Assembly (NCBI GenBank): GCA_934747335.1 | Contig: CAKVGS010000004.1 | Location: forward strand, 1 to 64,000 | Direction: 5' to 3' | From: an uncultured Candidatus Melainabacteria bacterium | GTDB taxonomy: Bacteria; Cyanobacteriota; Vampirovibrionia; Gastranaerophilales; Gastranaerophilaceae | DNA: 64,000 bases | Shown: positions 8,936 through 18,721 of the stretch, piece by piece | Numbering within the stretch: the first letter of the stretch is position 1 | Layout of the letters: every line of letters starts with the position of its first letter | The notes under the pieces: model-generated | Databases searched by the model: none | Seen by the model: only the letters and a program-made list of their open reading frames with translations | Told to the model about the DNA's origin: nothing | Program-made: the position numbers and the translations under genes

Positions 8936-10302
8936 ATAAAAAAGATATTCCACAAGAACTTGTTGTTGAGATTGAAAAGGTTTCAAATTTAGGGTTTGGA
9001 ATCGCAAAAGTTGACGGGTATGTGATTTTTGTCGAAGGTGCTTGTCCAAAGGATAAAGTTAAAATCAAACTTGGCAAAAAAAATAAAAATTATGCGAACG
9101 CCAAAGTTGTTGAAATAATTGAACCTTCGCCTTATCGTGTAGAGCCATTTTGTCCTATGCAGAAAGTATGTGGTGCTTGTCAGTTGCAATTTGTAGATTA
9201 TGATTATCAATTAGAAATCAAAAAACAGATTGTTGAAGATGCGATTCATTCTATTTGCGGAAATGAAATTGAAGTCCGCCCGACAATTGCAAGTCCTAAA
9301 AATCGTGAATACAGACATAAAATCCAATATCCTGTTTCAGAAACAAAAAATTCTAAGAGAATTTTGGCAGGTTATTATAAACCGGCTTCTCATGAGCTTG
9401 TAAATATTAAATACTGTCCAATTCAACCTGCTTATTGCGATAAAATTGTTGATTTTATCCGTGATGCTGCACAAGAATGTGGAATTTCAGGTTACAACGA
9501 AAAGAAACATTCAGGCGATTTAAGACATATAGTAATTAGGACTTCAGAATACAATCAAAAAAGCTTGGTTATTTTAGTTGTAAATTCTACTAAAACATTT
9601 GACAAATTGAAGAAACTTACAAGTCGAATTTATACAGAACTACCTAATATTGTAGGCGTTGGTGTAAACTTTAACTCTAAAAAAACAAATTTGATTTTAG
9701 GTGAAAATACTGAAATTTTAGAAGGTGAAGAATTTATTGAAGAGAAATTATGTGACAAGATTTTTAAAGTTGGCGCGAAAACATTTTTTCAAGTAAATCC
9801 TGCAACAGCAAACAATATTTTTAATTACGTAAAAGACTATGTAAAAACAAATTTTGACTCACCTTTAATATTAGATGCGTATGCAGGAATTACCGCATTT
9901 GGGATTTGCTTATCTGATATAGCAAAAAAAGCAGTAAGTGTTGAAGAAGTTAAAGAGTCAGTAATTTTAGCGGATAAAATAATCAAAGAAAACGGGATTA
10001 AAAACGTAGAATTACATAATATGGACGCTTCAAAATTCTTCGAAAAAGAATTAAATACAAAAGGACGAAAATTTGATGTAACGGTTCTTGACCCTCCACG
10101 AAAAGGTTGCACGGAAGAAAGCTTGAATTATGCAATGAAACTAACTAAAGACACTATTATTTATGTAAGCTGTAATCCTGCAACTTTAGCAAGAGATTTG
10201 AAATATTTAATCGCAAATGGTTGTAAAGTCGAATATATTCAGCCTTTTGATATGTTTCCTCATACTTATCACGTGGAAAGTGTTGCGATTATTAAAAAAT
10301 AA
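8923..10302 (+). CDS. rlmD: 23S rRNA (uracil-5-)-methyltransferase, RumA/RlmD type
   Basis: A 459-residue protein. It has an N-terminal TRAM RNA-binding domain (about 10-65), an Fe-S cluster loop (CPMQKVCGACQLQ with a later KYCPIQP), a SAM-binding Rossmann fold (LDAYAGITAFGI) and the catalytic segments DPPRKGC and VSCNPATLARD, the last with the nucleophilic cysteine. It methylates a uridine of 23S rRNA (or of tRNA, since RumA, RlmCD and TrmA paralogues are hard to separate by eye). The first codons lie inside the exonuclease gene. Confidence 0.92.
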   Translation: MQTINKKDIPQELVVEIEKVSNLGFGIAKVDGYVIFVEGACPKDKVKIKLGKKNKNYANAKVVEIIEPSPYRVEPFCPMQKVCGACQLQFVDYDYQLEIKKQIVEDAIHSICGNEIEVRPTIASPKNREYRHKIQYPVSETKNSKRILAGYYKPASHELVNIKYCPIQPAYCDKIVDFIRDAAQECGISGYNEKKHSGDLRHIVIRTSEYNQKSLVILVVNSTKTFDKLKKLTSRIYTELPNIVGVGVNFNSKKTNLILGENTEILEGEEFIEEKLCDKIFKVGAKTFFQVNPATANNIFNYVKDYVKTNFDSPLILDAYAGITAFGICLSDIAKKAVSVEEVKESVILADKIIKENGIKNVELHNMDASKFFEKELNTKGRKFDVTVLDPPRKGCTEESLNYAMKLTKDTIIYVSCNPATLARDLKYLIANGCKVEYIQPFDMFPHTYHVESVAIIKK

Positions 10303-10313
10303 TTGTGTAAACT

Positions 10314-13300
10314 TTAATTTATCCACTTGAAGCTTGTAACATAATTATCGCCGTTAATGTTACCTTTGATTTCGGCAACGAATTTTCGGTAAGCTTTGTC
10401 GGATAATTCAATTCCCGGAATTCTATTTATATGTTCTAGTATTTTAGTTTCTTTGGTTAAATCAACGCCTGGAATAACGTTAAATAAAGTGTTTAATGAT
10501 ACATTTCCAATCGGGCCGAACATTGTTGATATTTTTTTAGACAAAAGTCCTAATACCTCCATTTCAGCATTAGAGTTTGAGAAATTATATTTTCCGCTAA
10601 TAAACAAGCTTAAATCTTTACCTCTGGTTGTTATTTCAATATCGTCCGCGATGCCGTCTTTTATGGAAATATTGCCGATAATGTCAGAGAAATTACCTGT
10701 CTTAAGCGGTGTGATAATATCAATTACGCTGTTAATAGAAACGCCTGTCAAACCGCCTTTAACCAAGTTTCCTGCTTTAAGCAAGTATTCTAAAGACCCG
10801 AGTTTTGGCATTCTGCCGTTTGCAACACTGAATGTTGTGTTGCCGTTTAGCGTTTTCATACATTGGTCGAAGTCTACACCATTGCAAGACAGAGCGATAT
10901 CACCTGTTAAATCGCCGTAAATTTGGTTTTGCAAATCAAATAATGCGATTGATAAATCGTTTGCGTCAATATCACGAGCTTTAAGTTTCAATCCTGTATT
11001 GTTGTTTTTTAAGTTATAATTAAAGCTTCCGCCCAAGTTGCCGTTTGCAATATCAAATTTGAAATTATGAACATTGAAAACTTGTTTTTCATTCAAAGTT
11101 GCAGTAGCTTCAAAGTTTTCTGCTATGATGTTTCTAAGATGAATACTGTCAGCGTTCATTTTCATATTTTTGATTATGACAGACGTCAAATCAAAGCCAT
11201 CTAAAGAGTCAAAGCTTTGCGTGTTGTCAACTTGAGAAAGTTTCATCAAATTTGTTATGTGATTTAAGTCCAAAAGTTTAGTATTAAGATTTGCTTTTTC
11301 AACATAATACGGCGGTGTTAGCTTGTTTTTTAAAACTGCCTGAACTTTAACGTCGTTACCCAAAACTTCACCGATAGAATAAACATCAATTGTTTTATCT
11401 TTAAACAAAAATGTTATATTCTTCATCGTTGTATCCAAGAACGGAATATCTGTTTCAAAGATGTGGAAGTTGCCTAAAAGTTTAGGCGCAGAAGCCTTAC
11501 CGTTAAATCTCAAATCAGAAGTGAACTGTCCTTGTTTAATATTAGGTTTTCTGAAAATTATGTTGAAAATTCTTGCATCAGTCGGGTTGTGAGTCTTGAT
11601 GATTAAATCTTTAAATCCTAAATCGTCTTTTAAAATATCTATTTCACCGTGCGATTTTAGCATGTTTAGTCTTGTTTCGCGTCCGCTTTGTGAAGAAATT
11701 ATTTTGTCGTAAGAAAATTCTCTAATCTTCAAAATATTTTGGTTTTGAACGCGAGTATCAAGGTTCAAAACGATTGCGTTTTCTATATCTCCGACCGTCG
11801 CACCGAGGTGATAGATGCTTGAATCTTTCGCCATATTGATATTCGTTTTTAGGTCAAAATCGTTCAAAACGCCTTTCGCTCTCGCAGAATAAACAATGTC
11901 ACCTTTTACTTTTACAGGATAAATTTGATTTTTGTTGATGTATTTATCTATAAAATCTTGGCGTGGCTTAGAATTAAAGTATAAATTGAAATTTTGTTTG
12001 TTAAACAAATCATAAACTTCACCATCAACAAGAATCGGCATATTATCAGCAAGAAGATTAATTTTATTTAATCTTAATCCATTATTGCGCATGATAAGGC
12101 TACCATTGATTATTTTTACAGGAAGCTCAAGTGGCGTGTACACAAAAGACAAACCGCCCAAATCGGTATACGCGTTGATTCGGTTATGATTGATTTTTGC
12201 GTTAAGGTTGATTTTTTTGCCTTCATCAAATTTAACTTTGTTTAACGCGTCTTTTATGTCTTTCGGTATGATTGAATACCCTGAAAGAGAGTTAATGCAA
12301 GATAAATCAAATGCTTTTAAACCGATAATGCCGTTTACGTGAGGTTTACCCGTTACATTCCCTACATCAAGATTTACATTGAATTGACTGTCGGCAAGGC
12401 TACCGTTGATGTTTGAAATTTTCAGTTTGTTGTTGTTCAAGGTTACAATGCCGTTTGAAACTTTGAGTTTGTTATTTGGCGCAACACCAAGAATTTTTGC
12501 AACAAAACTTACTTTATCCAATTCAATCGGATCAAGTTTGCCTTTGTACTTGGCTGCAACATTTACAAAAATATTACCGATATCATTTTGCAAATCACTT
12601 TTTTTAGGTGTTAAATCGTTAAGATTTAATTTTGGAATACTAATATTAGCATCAACAAAATTATTTTTAACAGAGGCTTTCGCGCTCAATGCAGACTCGC
12701 CGATAAATGAACTCACATCCGCAGAAGCGTTTTGTCCGTCAAAATTCAAAACACCTTTTGTATTTTTAACTTCTATTCCTTGAACAGCAAACTTATTGCC
12801 AAGCAAATTGATTTGACCTTTTGTAAAGAAATTTTTGTTAAACGCTAAGTCTTCAATATCTTTAACAGCACCGTAAACTTTTAACTGTAAATCAATCAAA
12901 CCATCCATTGCATCAAATTTTGGCAACATTGCTTTAACATCATCAATCATTGTCGCAGTTTGAATTGCGTTAAATAAATACGCGATTTCCTGATTTTTTG
13001 TATTAACGTCAAAATCAAATTTGCCGTATAGGTTGCAAGTTCCGTTTATAGAAATATCTTTGCCGTTCACCAACCCTTTTTTAGTAATAAAAGTTGCATT
13101 TTCGTCATCAAATTTCAAAGTAGCTTCTGCGTCAGTTAAAACTAAATTAGGGATTTCATTGAAAAAAGTTTTTACGTTTCTAAAATTCAAATCTCCCCAA
13201 ACATGCGGATTTTTGCGGTTTCCTTTCACAATAATATCAATATTCCCAAGACCTTTTACATCCATAATAGGAACCGGCCCGATAATGAAGTTTAAAATTT

Positions 13301-14657
13301 CGTGTATTGGAAGAATTTTTTCTTCTGCGGTTGCCAAATCAACGTTTTTTGTACTCCAAATATGCATGTCAGCGTATTTTACGTTATATAATTCAACACC
13401 GCCTTTTACCCAAACTCTTTCTGCACCGCCTGCCGGAACAAATACATCAAAATTGATATATCGACCTGTAAAATCAAGCTTTACGGTAGCACCCTTTGCG
13501 TTAGGAATGGGTTTTGTCAATATTCCGTTATCAATAAAAACATCACCTATGATATCAGGTTCAAAAATGTCACCCTTAATCGTAAAATTCCCGATAGTGT
13601 CACCGTAGAATTTATATTTTTTTAGTTTGTAAACATTGAATTCTTCAACAACAATCGGTGGAAGAAGGTCTACAATATCTTCTACTCTTGATTTGTCAAG
13701 CTGTACGTTTAAATTTATTGCGGATAATGATTTATCCAAATAATTTGAAAATGAGCCGTTTAATATTGCGTGAATGTTTTTTGAATTAATATTAACAGTG
13801 TTTAAATTAATAATTTTACTTGTGATATTAAAATCAGCATCAACTTTCAATAATTCAGGATAAATCATTGATTTTGCACTATCTTTTCTAATGATTGCGC
13901 AATTTTTAAGCTCTGCATTTAGTTTATGTTTATCAACAAAAATGTTAATAATACCCTTTGCTTCAATTAAATCATTAGGTAAATATTGTCTTAAAAATTC
14001 GCCGATTGGTTCTAAATCAAGGTTTTGGATTTTTATATTAACAACACTCTTGTTAATATCGTTATTTTTAGGCAAATACAGATTGATATCAGCATTAGAA
14101 ATCGTGTTATTAATATTAAATTTAGTATCCGCATTAACCTTTAAATAACGGCGATTTTTCTTGAAGAAAACATCCTTTCCTCTGTAAATAATCGGTTTTT
14201 TTGTTTCCTTATGTGCAAGAATAACAGAAAACTCGTTGATTTTTAAAATATTGCATTTAATTTTTGATTTGTCTAAATTATTGAAAAAATCTTTATCAAG
14301 CTCAATATCTTTATCAATATTTACTTTTAGAAACACATTGTCAGCGCTAATGCTGTTAATATGCACTCGTCCGCTTAAAAGCGGTAAAAGTCTTAAGTCG
14401 ATTTTAAAGTTATCAATTGTTGAAATGTTTTGTGTAGTTTTATCTTCAACATTGATTTTTAGGGCATTGAATTGAGCTTTTGGCAGTACACTTAATCTCA
14501 ATTTCGGGTTAAGAATTTCTACGTTATAATTGCTGTTTATGCTTATATTTTCGCATACAACAGGGAGTGCCTTCGTAAAAATTACGGGAACTCCTCCTAT
14601 CCAAAATGCGTAGACTCCGAGAATCAGTATTATATATTTATTAAAAATTTGTTTCAT
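10314..14657 (-). CDS. Giant AsmA/TamB-like envelope protein
   Basis: A 1447-residue protein with one N-terminal membrane anchor (KYIILILGVYAFWIGGVPVIF) and then more than 1300 residues of alternating short beta strands (repeated VxGxxxDL, GxINI and GNxxI patterns), typical of AsmA, YhdP and TamB proteins. The last 250 residues (GDIALSCNG, GNTTFSVANGRMPKLG, GNISIKDGIADD) match the AsmA C-terminal domain. Family members form long hydrophobic grooves that move phospholipid between inner and outer membrane or help outer-membrane assembly. An MCE/MlaD-like gene lies 0.9 kb away on the same strand. No good SD is visible; TATTAT lies about 20 nt before the ATG. Confidence 0.85.
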   Translation of the reverse strand: MKQIFNKYIILILGVYAFWIGGVPVIFTKALPVVCENISINSNYNVEILNPKLRLSVLPKAQFNALKINVEDKTTQNISTIDNFKIDLRLLPLLSGRVHINSISADNVFLKVNIDKDIELDKDFFNNLDKSKIKCNILKINEFSVILAHKETKKPIIYRGKDVFFKKNRRYLKVNADTKFNINNTISNADINLYLPKNNDINKSVVNIKIQNLDLEPIGEFLRQYLPNDLIEAKGIINIFVDKHKLNAELKNCAIIRKDSAKSMIYPELLKVDADFNITSKIINLNTVNINSKNIHAILNGSFSNYLDKSLSAINLNVQLDKSRVEDIVDLLPPIVVEEFNVYKLKKYKFYGDTIGNFTIKGDIFEPDIIGDVFIDNGILTKPIPNAKGATVKLDFTGRYINFDVFVPAGGAERVWVKGGVELYNVKYADMHIWSTKNVDLATAEEKILPIHEILNFIIGPVPIMDVKGLGNIDIIVKGNRKNPHVWGDLNFRNVKTFFNEIPNLVLTDAEATLKFDDENATFITKKGLVNGKDISINGTCNLYGKFDFDVNTKNQEIAYLFNAIQTATMIDDVKAMLPKFDAMDGLIDLQLKVYGAVKDIEDLAFNKNFFTKGQINLLGNKFAVQGIEVKNTKGVLNFDGQNASADVSSFIGESALSAKASVKNNFVDANISIPKLNLNDLTPKKSDLQNDIGNIFVNVAAKYKGKLDPIELDKVSFVAKILGVAPNNKLKVSNGIVTLNNNKLKISNINGSLADSQFNVNLDVGNVTGKPHVNGIIGLKAFDLSCINSLSGYSIIPKDIKDALNKVKFDEGKKINLNAKINHNRINAYTDLGGLSFVYTPLELPVKIINGSLIMRNNGLRLNKINLLADNMPILVDGEVYDLFNKQNFNLYFNSKPRQDFIDKYINKNQIYPVKVKGDIVYSARAKGVLNDFDLKTNINMAKDSSIYHLGATVGDIENAIVLNLDTRVQNQNILKIREFSYDKIISSQSGRETRLNMLKSHGEIDILKDDLGFKDLIIKTHNPTDARIFNIIFRKPNIKQGQFTSDLRFNGKASAPKLLGNFHIFETDIPFLDTTMKNITFLFKDKTIDVYSIGEVLGNDVKVQAVLKNKLTPPYYVEKANLNTKLLDLNHITNLMKLSQVDNTQSFDSLDGFDLTSVIIKNMKMNADSIHLRNIIAENFEATATLNEKQVFNVHNFKFDIANGNLGGSFNYNLKNNNTGLKLKARDIDANDLSIALFDLQNQIYGDLTGDIALSCNGVDFDQCMKTLNGNTTFSVANGRMPKLGSLEYLLKAGNLVKGGLTGVSINSVIDIITPLKTGNFSDIIGNISIKDGIADDIEITTRGKDLSLFISGKYNFSNSNAEMEVLGLLSKKISTMFGPIGNVSLNTLFNVIPGVDLTKETKILEHINRIPGIELSDKAYRKFVAEIKGNINGDNYVTSFKWIN

Positions 14658-14716
14658 TTGAATTAAGAATATAATAGCAATAAATTAAGGAGTTTACAAC
14701 AGTATAGTTGGTTGAA

Positions 14717-15052
14717 TTAAATAGCTAAATTAAGCGTAGCACCTTCATCCAATTCTTTTACGGCATTAATAAGTTTTTGCTCGTTTTTAGGTTCTGATAT
14801 AAAATAGGCTTCATTGCTCCAAGGCAAGAATATTGCTCCAAACCCTCTCTGATAAAAGTAAGCTTTATTTCTTATGTTTTGCATTAAATTGGCTTTGTCT
14901 TGAAATGAATTATTGCAATAAAAAGTCTTATGTCCCAAACAGAAAAAATCATATTCTTTGAGCTTTAAGGCAATATCTCGTGTTTTATTGTAATCGTTTG
15001 ATGACAATTTTATTCCGCAAAATGAATTGTTATTGATTGGATTGATTTGCAT
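14717..15052 (-). CDS. Orphan small protein with N-terminal F-C-G tag
   Basis: A 111-residue protein. The frame extends to a TTG at 15070, but the ATG at 15052 has GGAGA 9 nt upstream and gives the start MQINPINNNSFCGIK, a variant of the window's N-terminal tag (Phe11-Cys-Gly). The rest is a compact alpha/beta-looking domain with aromatic patches (YFYQRGFGAIFLPWSNEAYF). Function unknown. It lies between the AsmA-like and MCE genes but is separated by non-coding stretches on both sides. Confidence 0.7.
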   Translation of the reverse strand: MQINPINNNSFCGIKLSSNDYNKTRDIALKLKEYDFFCLGHKTFYCNNSFQDKANLMQNIRNKAYFYQRGFGAIFLPWSNEAYFISEPKNEQKLINAVKELDEGATLNLAI

Positions 15053-15274
15053 ACACACATATCTCCACAAAAAGATTTTACAATATAATTTCGGTTTCTG
15101 TAAATAGTTTTATTAATAATTCTTAATGATTATAAGCTCCTATCCATATTTGCAGCTTAGAACCTCTTATTCCCTCATTACCCTATTCCCTTATTCCCTT
15201 ATTCCCCTTTTTTTAACCAACTTCACAAAACTTAACAAAGTCCATCAAAAAAAGCAATTTTTGAAAAGATAAAT

Positions 15275-15286
15275 ACTTTATATATA
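15275..15286 (+). promoter_or_regulatory. Shared promoter element, copy 1
   Basis: ACTTTATATATA is preceded at exactly 21 nt by GCAATTTTT (15254). The start codon follows 41 nt downstream. The upstream 150 bp holds only low-complexity ATTCCCTT repeats. Confidence 0.65.
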
Positions 15287-15326
15287 CATAATAGATACAC
15301 AAGAAAGAATATAGGAGAGAAACATT

Positions 15327-15569
15327 ATGGCAATTGGCGCAAGAGATTTTATTGACAAATTATTAGTAGAAAAATATGCACAAGAAAAGGTGGATAATCA
15401 CAATGATGATGCCTTAACATCAAGAATTTCCGCAGATGATGTTATGAGCGCAATGGATGTTTCTGCAAATAATTTTAGAACGATGTTGGCATTGAATAAT
15501 CGACTTACAATGGTTTGCTATGGTGTTGTTGCCAAGTCAGCTAAGTATGTTCAAACCGAAGCTGCTTAA
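15327..15569 (+). CDS. Small orphan protein (80 aa)
   Basis: An 80-residue helical protein (MAIGARDFIDKLLVEKYAQE) with a good SD (AGGAGAG) and a copy of the shared ACTTTATATATA promoter. A segment SRISADDVMSAMDVSANNFRTML looks like a helix-turn-helix or a small helical bundle, but this is only suggestive. No membrane segment. It stands alone and ends 7 bases from the convergent MCE gene. Function unknown. Confidence 0.75.
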   Translation: MAIGARDFIDKLLVEKYAQEKVDNHNDDALTSRISADDVMSAMDVSANNFRTMLALNNRLTMVCYGVVAKSAKYVQTEAA

Positions 15570-15576
15570 GAAATAT

Positions 15577-16473
15577 TTAAGACATTGGCTTTCCAAACAT
15601 TATTTTCATACCGGCAAAACGTTTTGATAATGTAACTTTAAAACCTTGTACGATATCATTGGTATTGTTTAATACAATGTTTACATTGTCAATAATAGAA
15701 TTAAAATTGGCTATTACACAATCTAAAATTTTAACTGTATCATTATTAATATGTTCAGTAGTTTTGTTAATATTCAAACTTGAGTTTTCAAAATTTTTGG
15801 TAGTTCTTTCTATATTCAAGGTAGTTTGTTCTATATTTGCAAAAGAATTCTGAAGTCTTTTGGGTTTTAAAGATTTATTTAATTCTTCTGAAGTGTCTTT
15901 TAAATTGTTACTGGTAACAGCGAGATTTTCGGCTGTAATCTTAAGAGATGGGCGTAAATCTTTTAAGATATCATTTGCTGTACCAAAAAGCTCTGTTAGA
16001 GCGTCGAGTGTATCTCCGGCAGAAGCAACAGTATTGTTTAAATTATCTTTTATTTCATCTAAACCACCTGCTTCTGCTTGTTTATCTATATAATCACCAA
16101 TATTTAAACCTTTTTTACCTAAAATCATTGAATGATTTTTTAAATAGGTTATAGAAGGTGCATTAGGATATTCAAGTTCTATATAATCTTTTTTGTTTTT
16201 CGTCTTTATTTTTGCGGTTGTGTTATCAGGTAGGCTTAAATTTTTTGCATTTAAAATCATCTCAACATGCGTATCCGTAAAATCCTTTGACGGATGTACA
16301 CGCACAGTTCTACCCAATTTAAAACCTTTATAATATACATTTAAATTTTTAGGAAACGGCTCTAAATCCTCAAAAACTGCAGTAATGTGTATATTATAGA
16401 GATTGTGCAAGATAAAAACAAAAACTGTAATACCTAAAATAACCCCCGTCATTAAAATAAGAAATTTTTTCAT
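15577..16473 (-). CDS. MCE/MlaD-family lipid transport protein
   Basis: About 298 residues from the ATG at 16473; the longer frame would need a TTG start with no SD. One N-terminal membrane helix (KKFLILMTGVILGITVFVF) is followed by an MCE domain (about 30-120: VYYKGFKLGRTVRVHPSKDF, then YIELEYP) and a long helical tail with Asn/Thr repeats (NIEQTTLNIERTTKNFENSS, NINKTTEHI). MlaD-type proteins are the periplasmic substrate-binding rings of phospholipid ABC importers. The usual mlaE and mlaF permease and ATPase genes are not beside it. Confidence 0.85.
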   Translation of the reverse strand: MKKFLILMTGVILGITVFVFILHNLYNIHITAVFEDLEPFPKNLNVYYKGFKLGRTVRVHPSKDFTDTHVEMILNAKNLSLPDNTTAKIKTKNKKDYIELEYPNAPSITYLKNHSMILGKKGLNIGDYIDKQAEAGGLDEIKDNLNNTVASAGDTLDALTELFGTANDILKDLRPSLKITAENLAVTSNNLKDTSEELNKSLKPKRLQNSFANIEQTTLNIERTTKNFENSSLNINKTTEHINNDTVKILDCVIANFNSIIDNVNIVLNNTNDIVQGFKVTLSKRFAGMKIMFGKPMS

Positions 16474-16527
16474 ATTCTTATTATGTACGAATGATTTATA
16501 AATGTTATTAGACAATGCGATAAAATA

Positions 16528-16770
16528 TTATGACATTATTTTATTCATAATTCTTTGCCAGAACGAAATTCTTTTAGAATCTTCTGCGATTTGAATATAC
16601 GGTTTAGGAAATTCATATACATAAGGCTTGTCCCTAAAACAATCTTCGCATCCATATTTATTTAAGAACGATAATGGAACACTTCCCATCATTTTTTGAG
16701 AATACATATTACCATTCATTCCATTCATCCCATTCATTGCGGGATATCCGTTTCCAAAATTAATAGCCAT
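16528..16770 (-). CDS. Small orphan protein with MNG repeats (80 aa)
   Basis: An 80-residue protein starting MAINFGNGYPAMNGMNGMNG, with a tandem Met-Asn-Gly triplet repeat, then a mixed region with two cysteines (GCEDCF) and a basic C-terminal helix (SFWQRIMNKIMS). SD AAGGTG. A variant of the shared promoter (ACTTTATATAAG) lies 29-40 nt upstream. Function unknown. Confidence 0.75.
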   Translation of the reverse strand: MAINFGNGYPAMNGMNGMNGNMYSQKMMGSVPLSFLNKYGCEDCFRDKPYVYEFPKPYIQIAEDSKRISFWQRIMNKIMS

Positions 16771-16798
16771 ATCATAAGCACCTTTTTTACTACACTTA

Positions 16799-16810
16799 CT
16801 TATATAAAGT
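16799..16810 (-). promoter_or_regulatory. Shared promoter element, copy 2
   Basis: On the minus strand ACTTTATATAAG, with GCAATTTTT starting 21 nt upstream (at 16831), precedes the 80-residue MNG-repeat gene. Confidence 0.6.
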
Positions 16811-16892
16811 TTTTTTTTGTAAAAAAATTGCTTAATCTTTAATATTTAGCTTAATATTTCTTAACAAAGAGTCAATTTTATATACAAAAAAT

Positions 16893-16906
16893 ACTTTATA
16901 TATATA
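16893..16906 (+). promoter_or_regulatory. Shared promoter element, copy 3
   Basis: ACTTTATATATATA, with TCAATTTT 21 nt upstream (16872), lies only 12 nt before the ATG of the 600-residue gene. The untranslated leader must be very short. Confidence 0.6.
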
Positions 16907-16918
16907 ACGAGGATATCT

Positions 16919-18721
16919 ATGGGTATATTAAATACAGTTAAAAACTTTATAGAAAAAGATATTTTAGGTGTAAACAATGACACTTCAATTAAGTCTGCTT
17001 CAAAAGTAAAAAAGGCAGAAAAGCCTAATGCTGTTGTAGAATGTAAAAATATCGGCAAAAATGAAGATACTCTAACAATTAATAATAAAGCAGAGATTAA
17101 AAAATTTGATAAACCAAATAAGCGTTCAGTCGGAGAAATTAAAGAAAACATAAGACTAAAATGCCAAGCTAACAATATCAATTTTGCCAAGGTATTAAGA
17201 AACCTTCCTCAAGTAGCGGGACTTACAAAAGAAAAATTTGATGCACTTCCTGAAAATCAAAAAGAAGAAGTGATGTTGTTTTTGGAAAAAGAAATTGAAA
17301 GAGTAGGTGCTTTGCAAGAGAAACGCGGTCGTTCAAATAAAACAAACACTGAAGAAGTTGTAACAATAAGCGCAAAAACTAAATATGAAGCCAAAAAAGC
17401 CGGTGTTGACATGAAGTCTATGGAAGAAGATATCGGTGATGTCAATGAAGAGCTGGGCGATGATTTTAAAAAGTTGAGCCGTAAAGAAAAACGCGCACGA
17501 CTTATAAAAATGACAAAAGCACGAAAAGACGCTTTTGAACGCCGCTTGAAAGCAAGACTGGCAGAAGTTTCTCCAAAATATCGAGCAAAAGTCGAAGCAG
17601 AAATGCGTGCTCAAGAAGATTTTGTAAACAATGCGCGTTTCAATGAAATTTTAGCAACGAATGATTCTGATACGGCGCTTGAAGCGTTGCCAACACTTCC
17701 TGCAAAGAGTATGGCAACCGGTATGAAAACTATTTTAGAAACGCGATGTGATAAAGCAGAAAAAACTGCAACTGCAGATAAAGCTAATTTTGAATATACA
17801 GAAAATTTGATGAAGGATTATTATGAATTAGGTGATAAGCCTTCTAAAGAGGTGTTAGAAGAATATACACAAGTAAACGTAGCTGCAAAATCTGCTCAAG
17901 CCGTTATTGAATATCAAAATGATTACAAGGCAAGAAGAGATGCTTATGAATCAGGAAAAGATGTTCCACCATACTTGGATAAAGAATTTTTTACTTCAAC
18001 TGCAAAAGGTATAGGTCAAGGTGCTTTAGATAACACTAATATGACAAACGATGAAAAAGCTAAGTTCATTTCTGATTGGAAAGATGATGCTAAAAAATAT
18101 GACGATTATAAAGATGTTACGCAAAATGTTGATGAAAAATTAGAAAATAATCCTGAATATAAAGAAATTGCAAACAAAGTTAAAACAATTTCAGAAGAGA
18201 AGGCAAAAGCACAATCTGCCAACGCACCAAAAGAAGATTTGCCATCACATGAAACCCCTAAAAAAGTTCAGAAAACAGAGATTGTTGTTACATCTCCGAT
18301 TTCATCAACTACAAAAAATATTAAAACAGAAACAGCTAAAGTTAATAAGACTGATGTGAAATTTAAAACAAATTCAAATCCAACTAAAAAGGTTGCAACT
18401 AATAACCCTGTTTTAATAGCAAAAGAAATAAAAACAACAGGTATAAACGAAGCTATAAAACAATTTGGTCATGCAGCTGTGATAGAAACAATTTTAAATA
18501 ATCAAAATCTGAAACACATGCGACCGCAACTTGCAACAATCATCAAAGGGTATGACTTGAACTCTTTGAAAAAACTTGCTCAAGATTGTTCAACGAGTTC
18601 ATTCTTGTATATTTGTTCAATCGTTAATAAAGAATTTGTTGCAGAATTAAAAGACGAACGCAAAGATTTGTGTTATTCTGCTAGAAAACAAGTAGAAAAT
18701 ATGGAAGAACAATATGCTTAA
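16919..18721 (+). CDS. Large charged coiled-coil orphan protein (600 aa)
   Basis: A 600-residue, Lys/Glu-rich protein without membrane segments. Residues 80-240 are strongly helical and charged (EKRARLIKMTKARKDAFERR), 240-420 continue as helices, and 420-500 are a low-complexity Thr/Lys/Pro linker. The C-terminal 100 residues form a separate domain (EAIKQFGHAAVIETILNNQN and following). No motif is recognised; a structural or scaffold protein would fit. It is driven by the shared ACTTTATATATA promoter and overlaps the next gene by 8 bp. Confidence 0.8.
   Translation: MGILNTVKNFIEKDILGVNNDTSIKSASKVKKAEKPNAVVECKNIGKNEDTLTINNKAEIKKFDKPNKRSVGEIKENIRLKCQANNINFAKVLRNLPQVAGLTKEKFDALPENQKEEVMLFLEKEIERVGALQEKRGRSNKTNTEEVVTISAKTKYEAKKAGVDMKSMEEDIGDVNEELGDDFKKLSRKEKRARLIKMTKARKDAFERRLKARLAEVSPKYRAKVEAEMRAQEDFVNNARFNEILATNDSDTALEALPTLPAKSMATGMKTILETRCDKAEKTATADKANFEYTENLMKDYYELGDKPSKEVLEEYTQVNVAAKSAQAVIEYQNDYKARRDAYESGKDVPPYLDKEFFTSTAKGIGQGALDNTNMTNDEKAKFISDWKDDAKKYDDYKDVTQNVDEKLENNPEYKEIANKVKTISEEKAKAQSANAPKEDLPSHETPKKVQKTEIVVTSPISSTTKNIKTETAKVNKTDVKFKTNSNPTKKVATNNPVLIAKEIKTTGINEAIKQFGHAAVIETILNNQNLKHMRPQLATIIKGYDLNSLKKLAQDCSTSSFLYICSIVNKEFVAELKDERKDLCYSARKQVENMEEQYA

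Noticed and set aside
13021..13608. A long open frame on the plus strand opposite the AsmA-like gene (and similar ones at 12406, 10396, 13891)
   Set aside because: They lie antisense to a well-supported 1447-residue gene, lack SDs and have no plausible domain; AT-rich third positions open such frames by chance.
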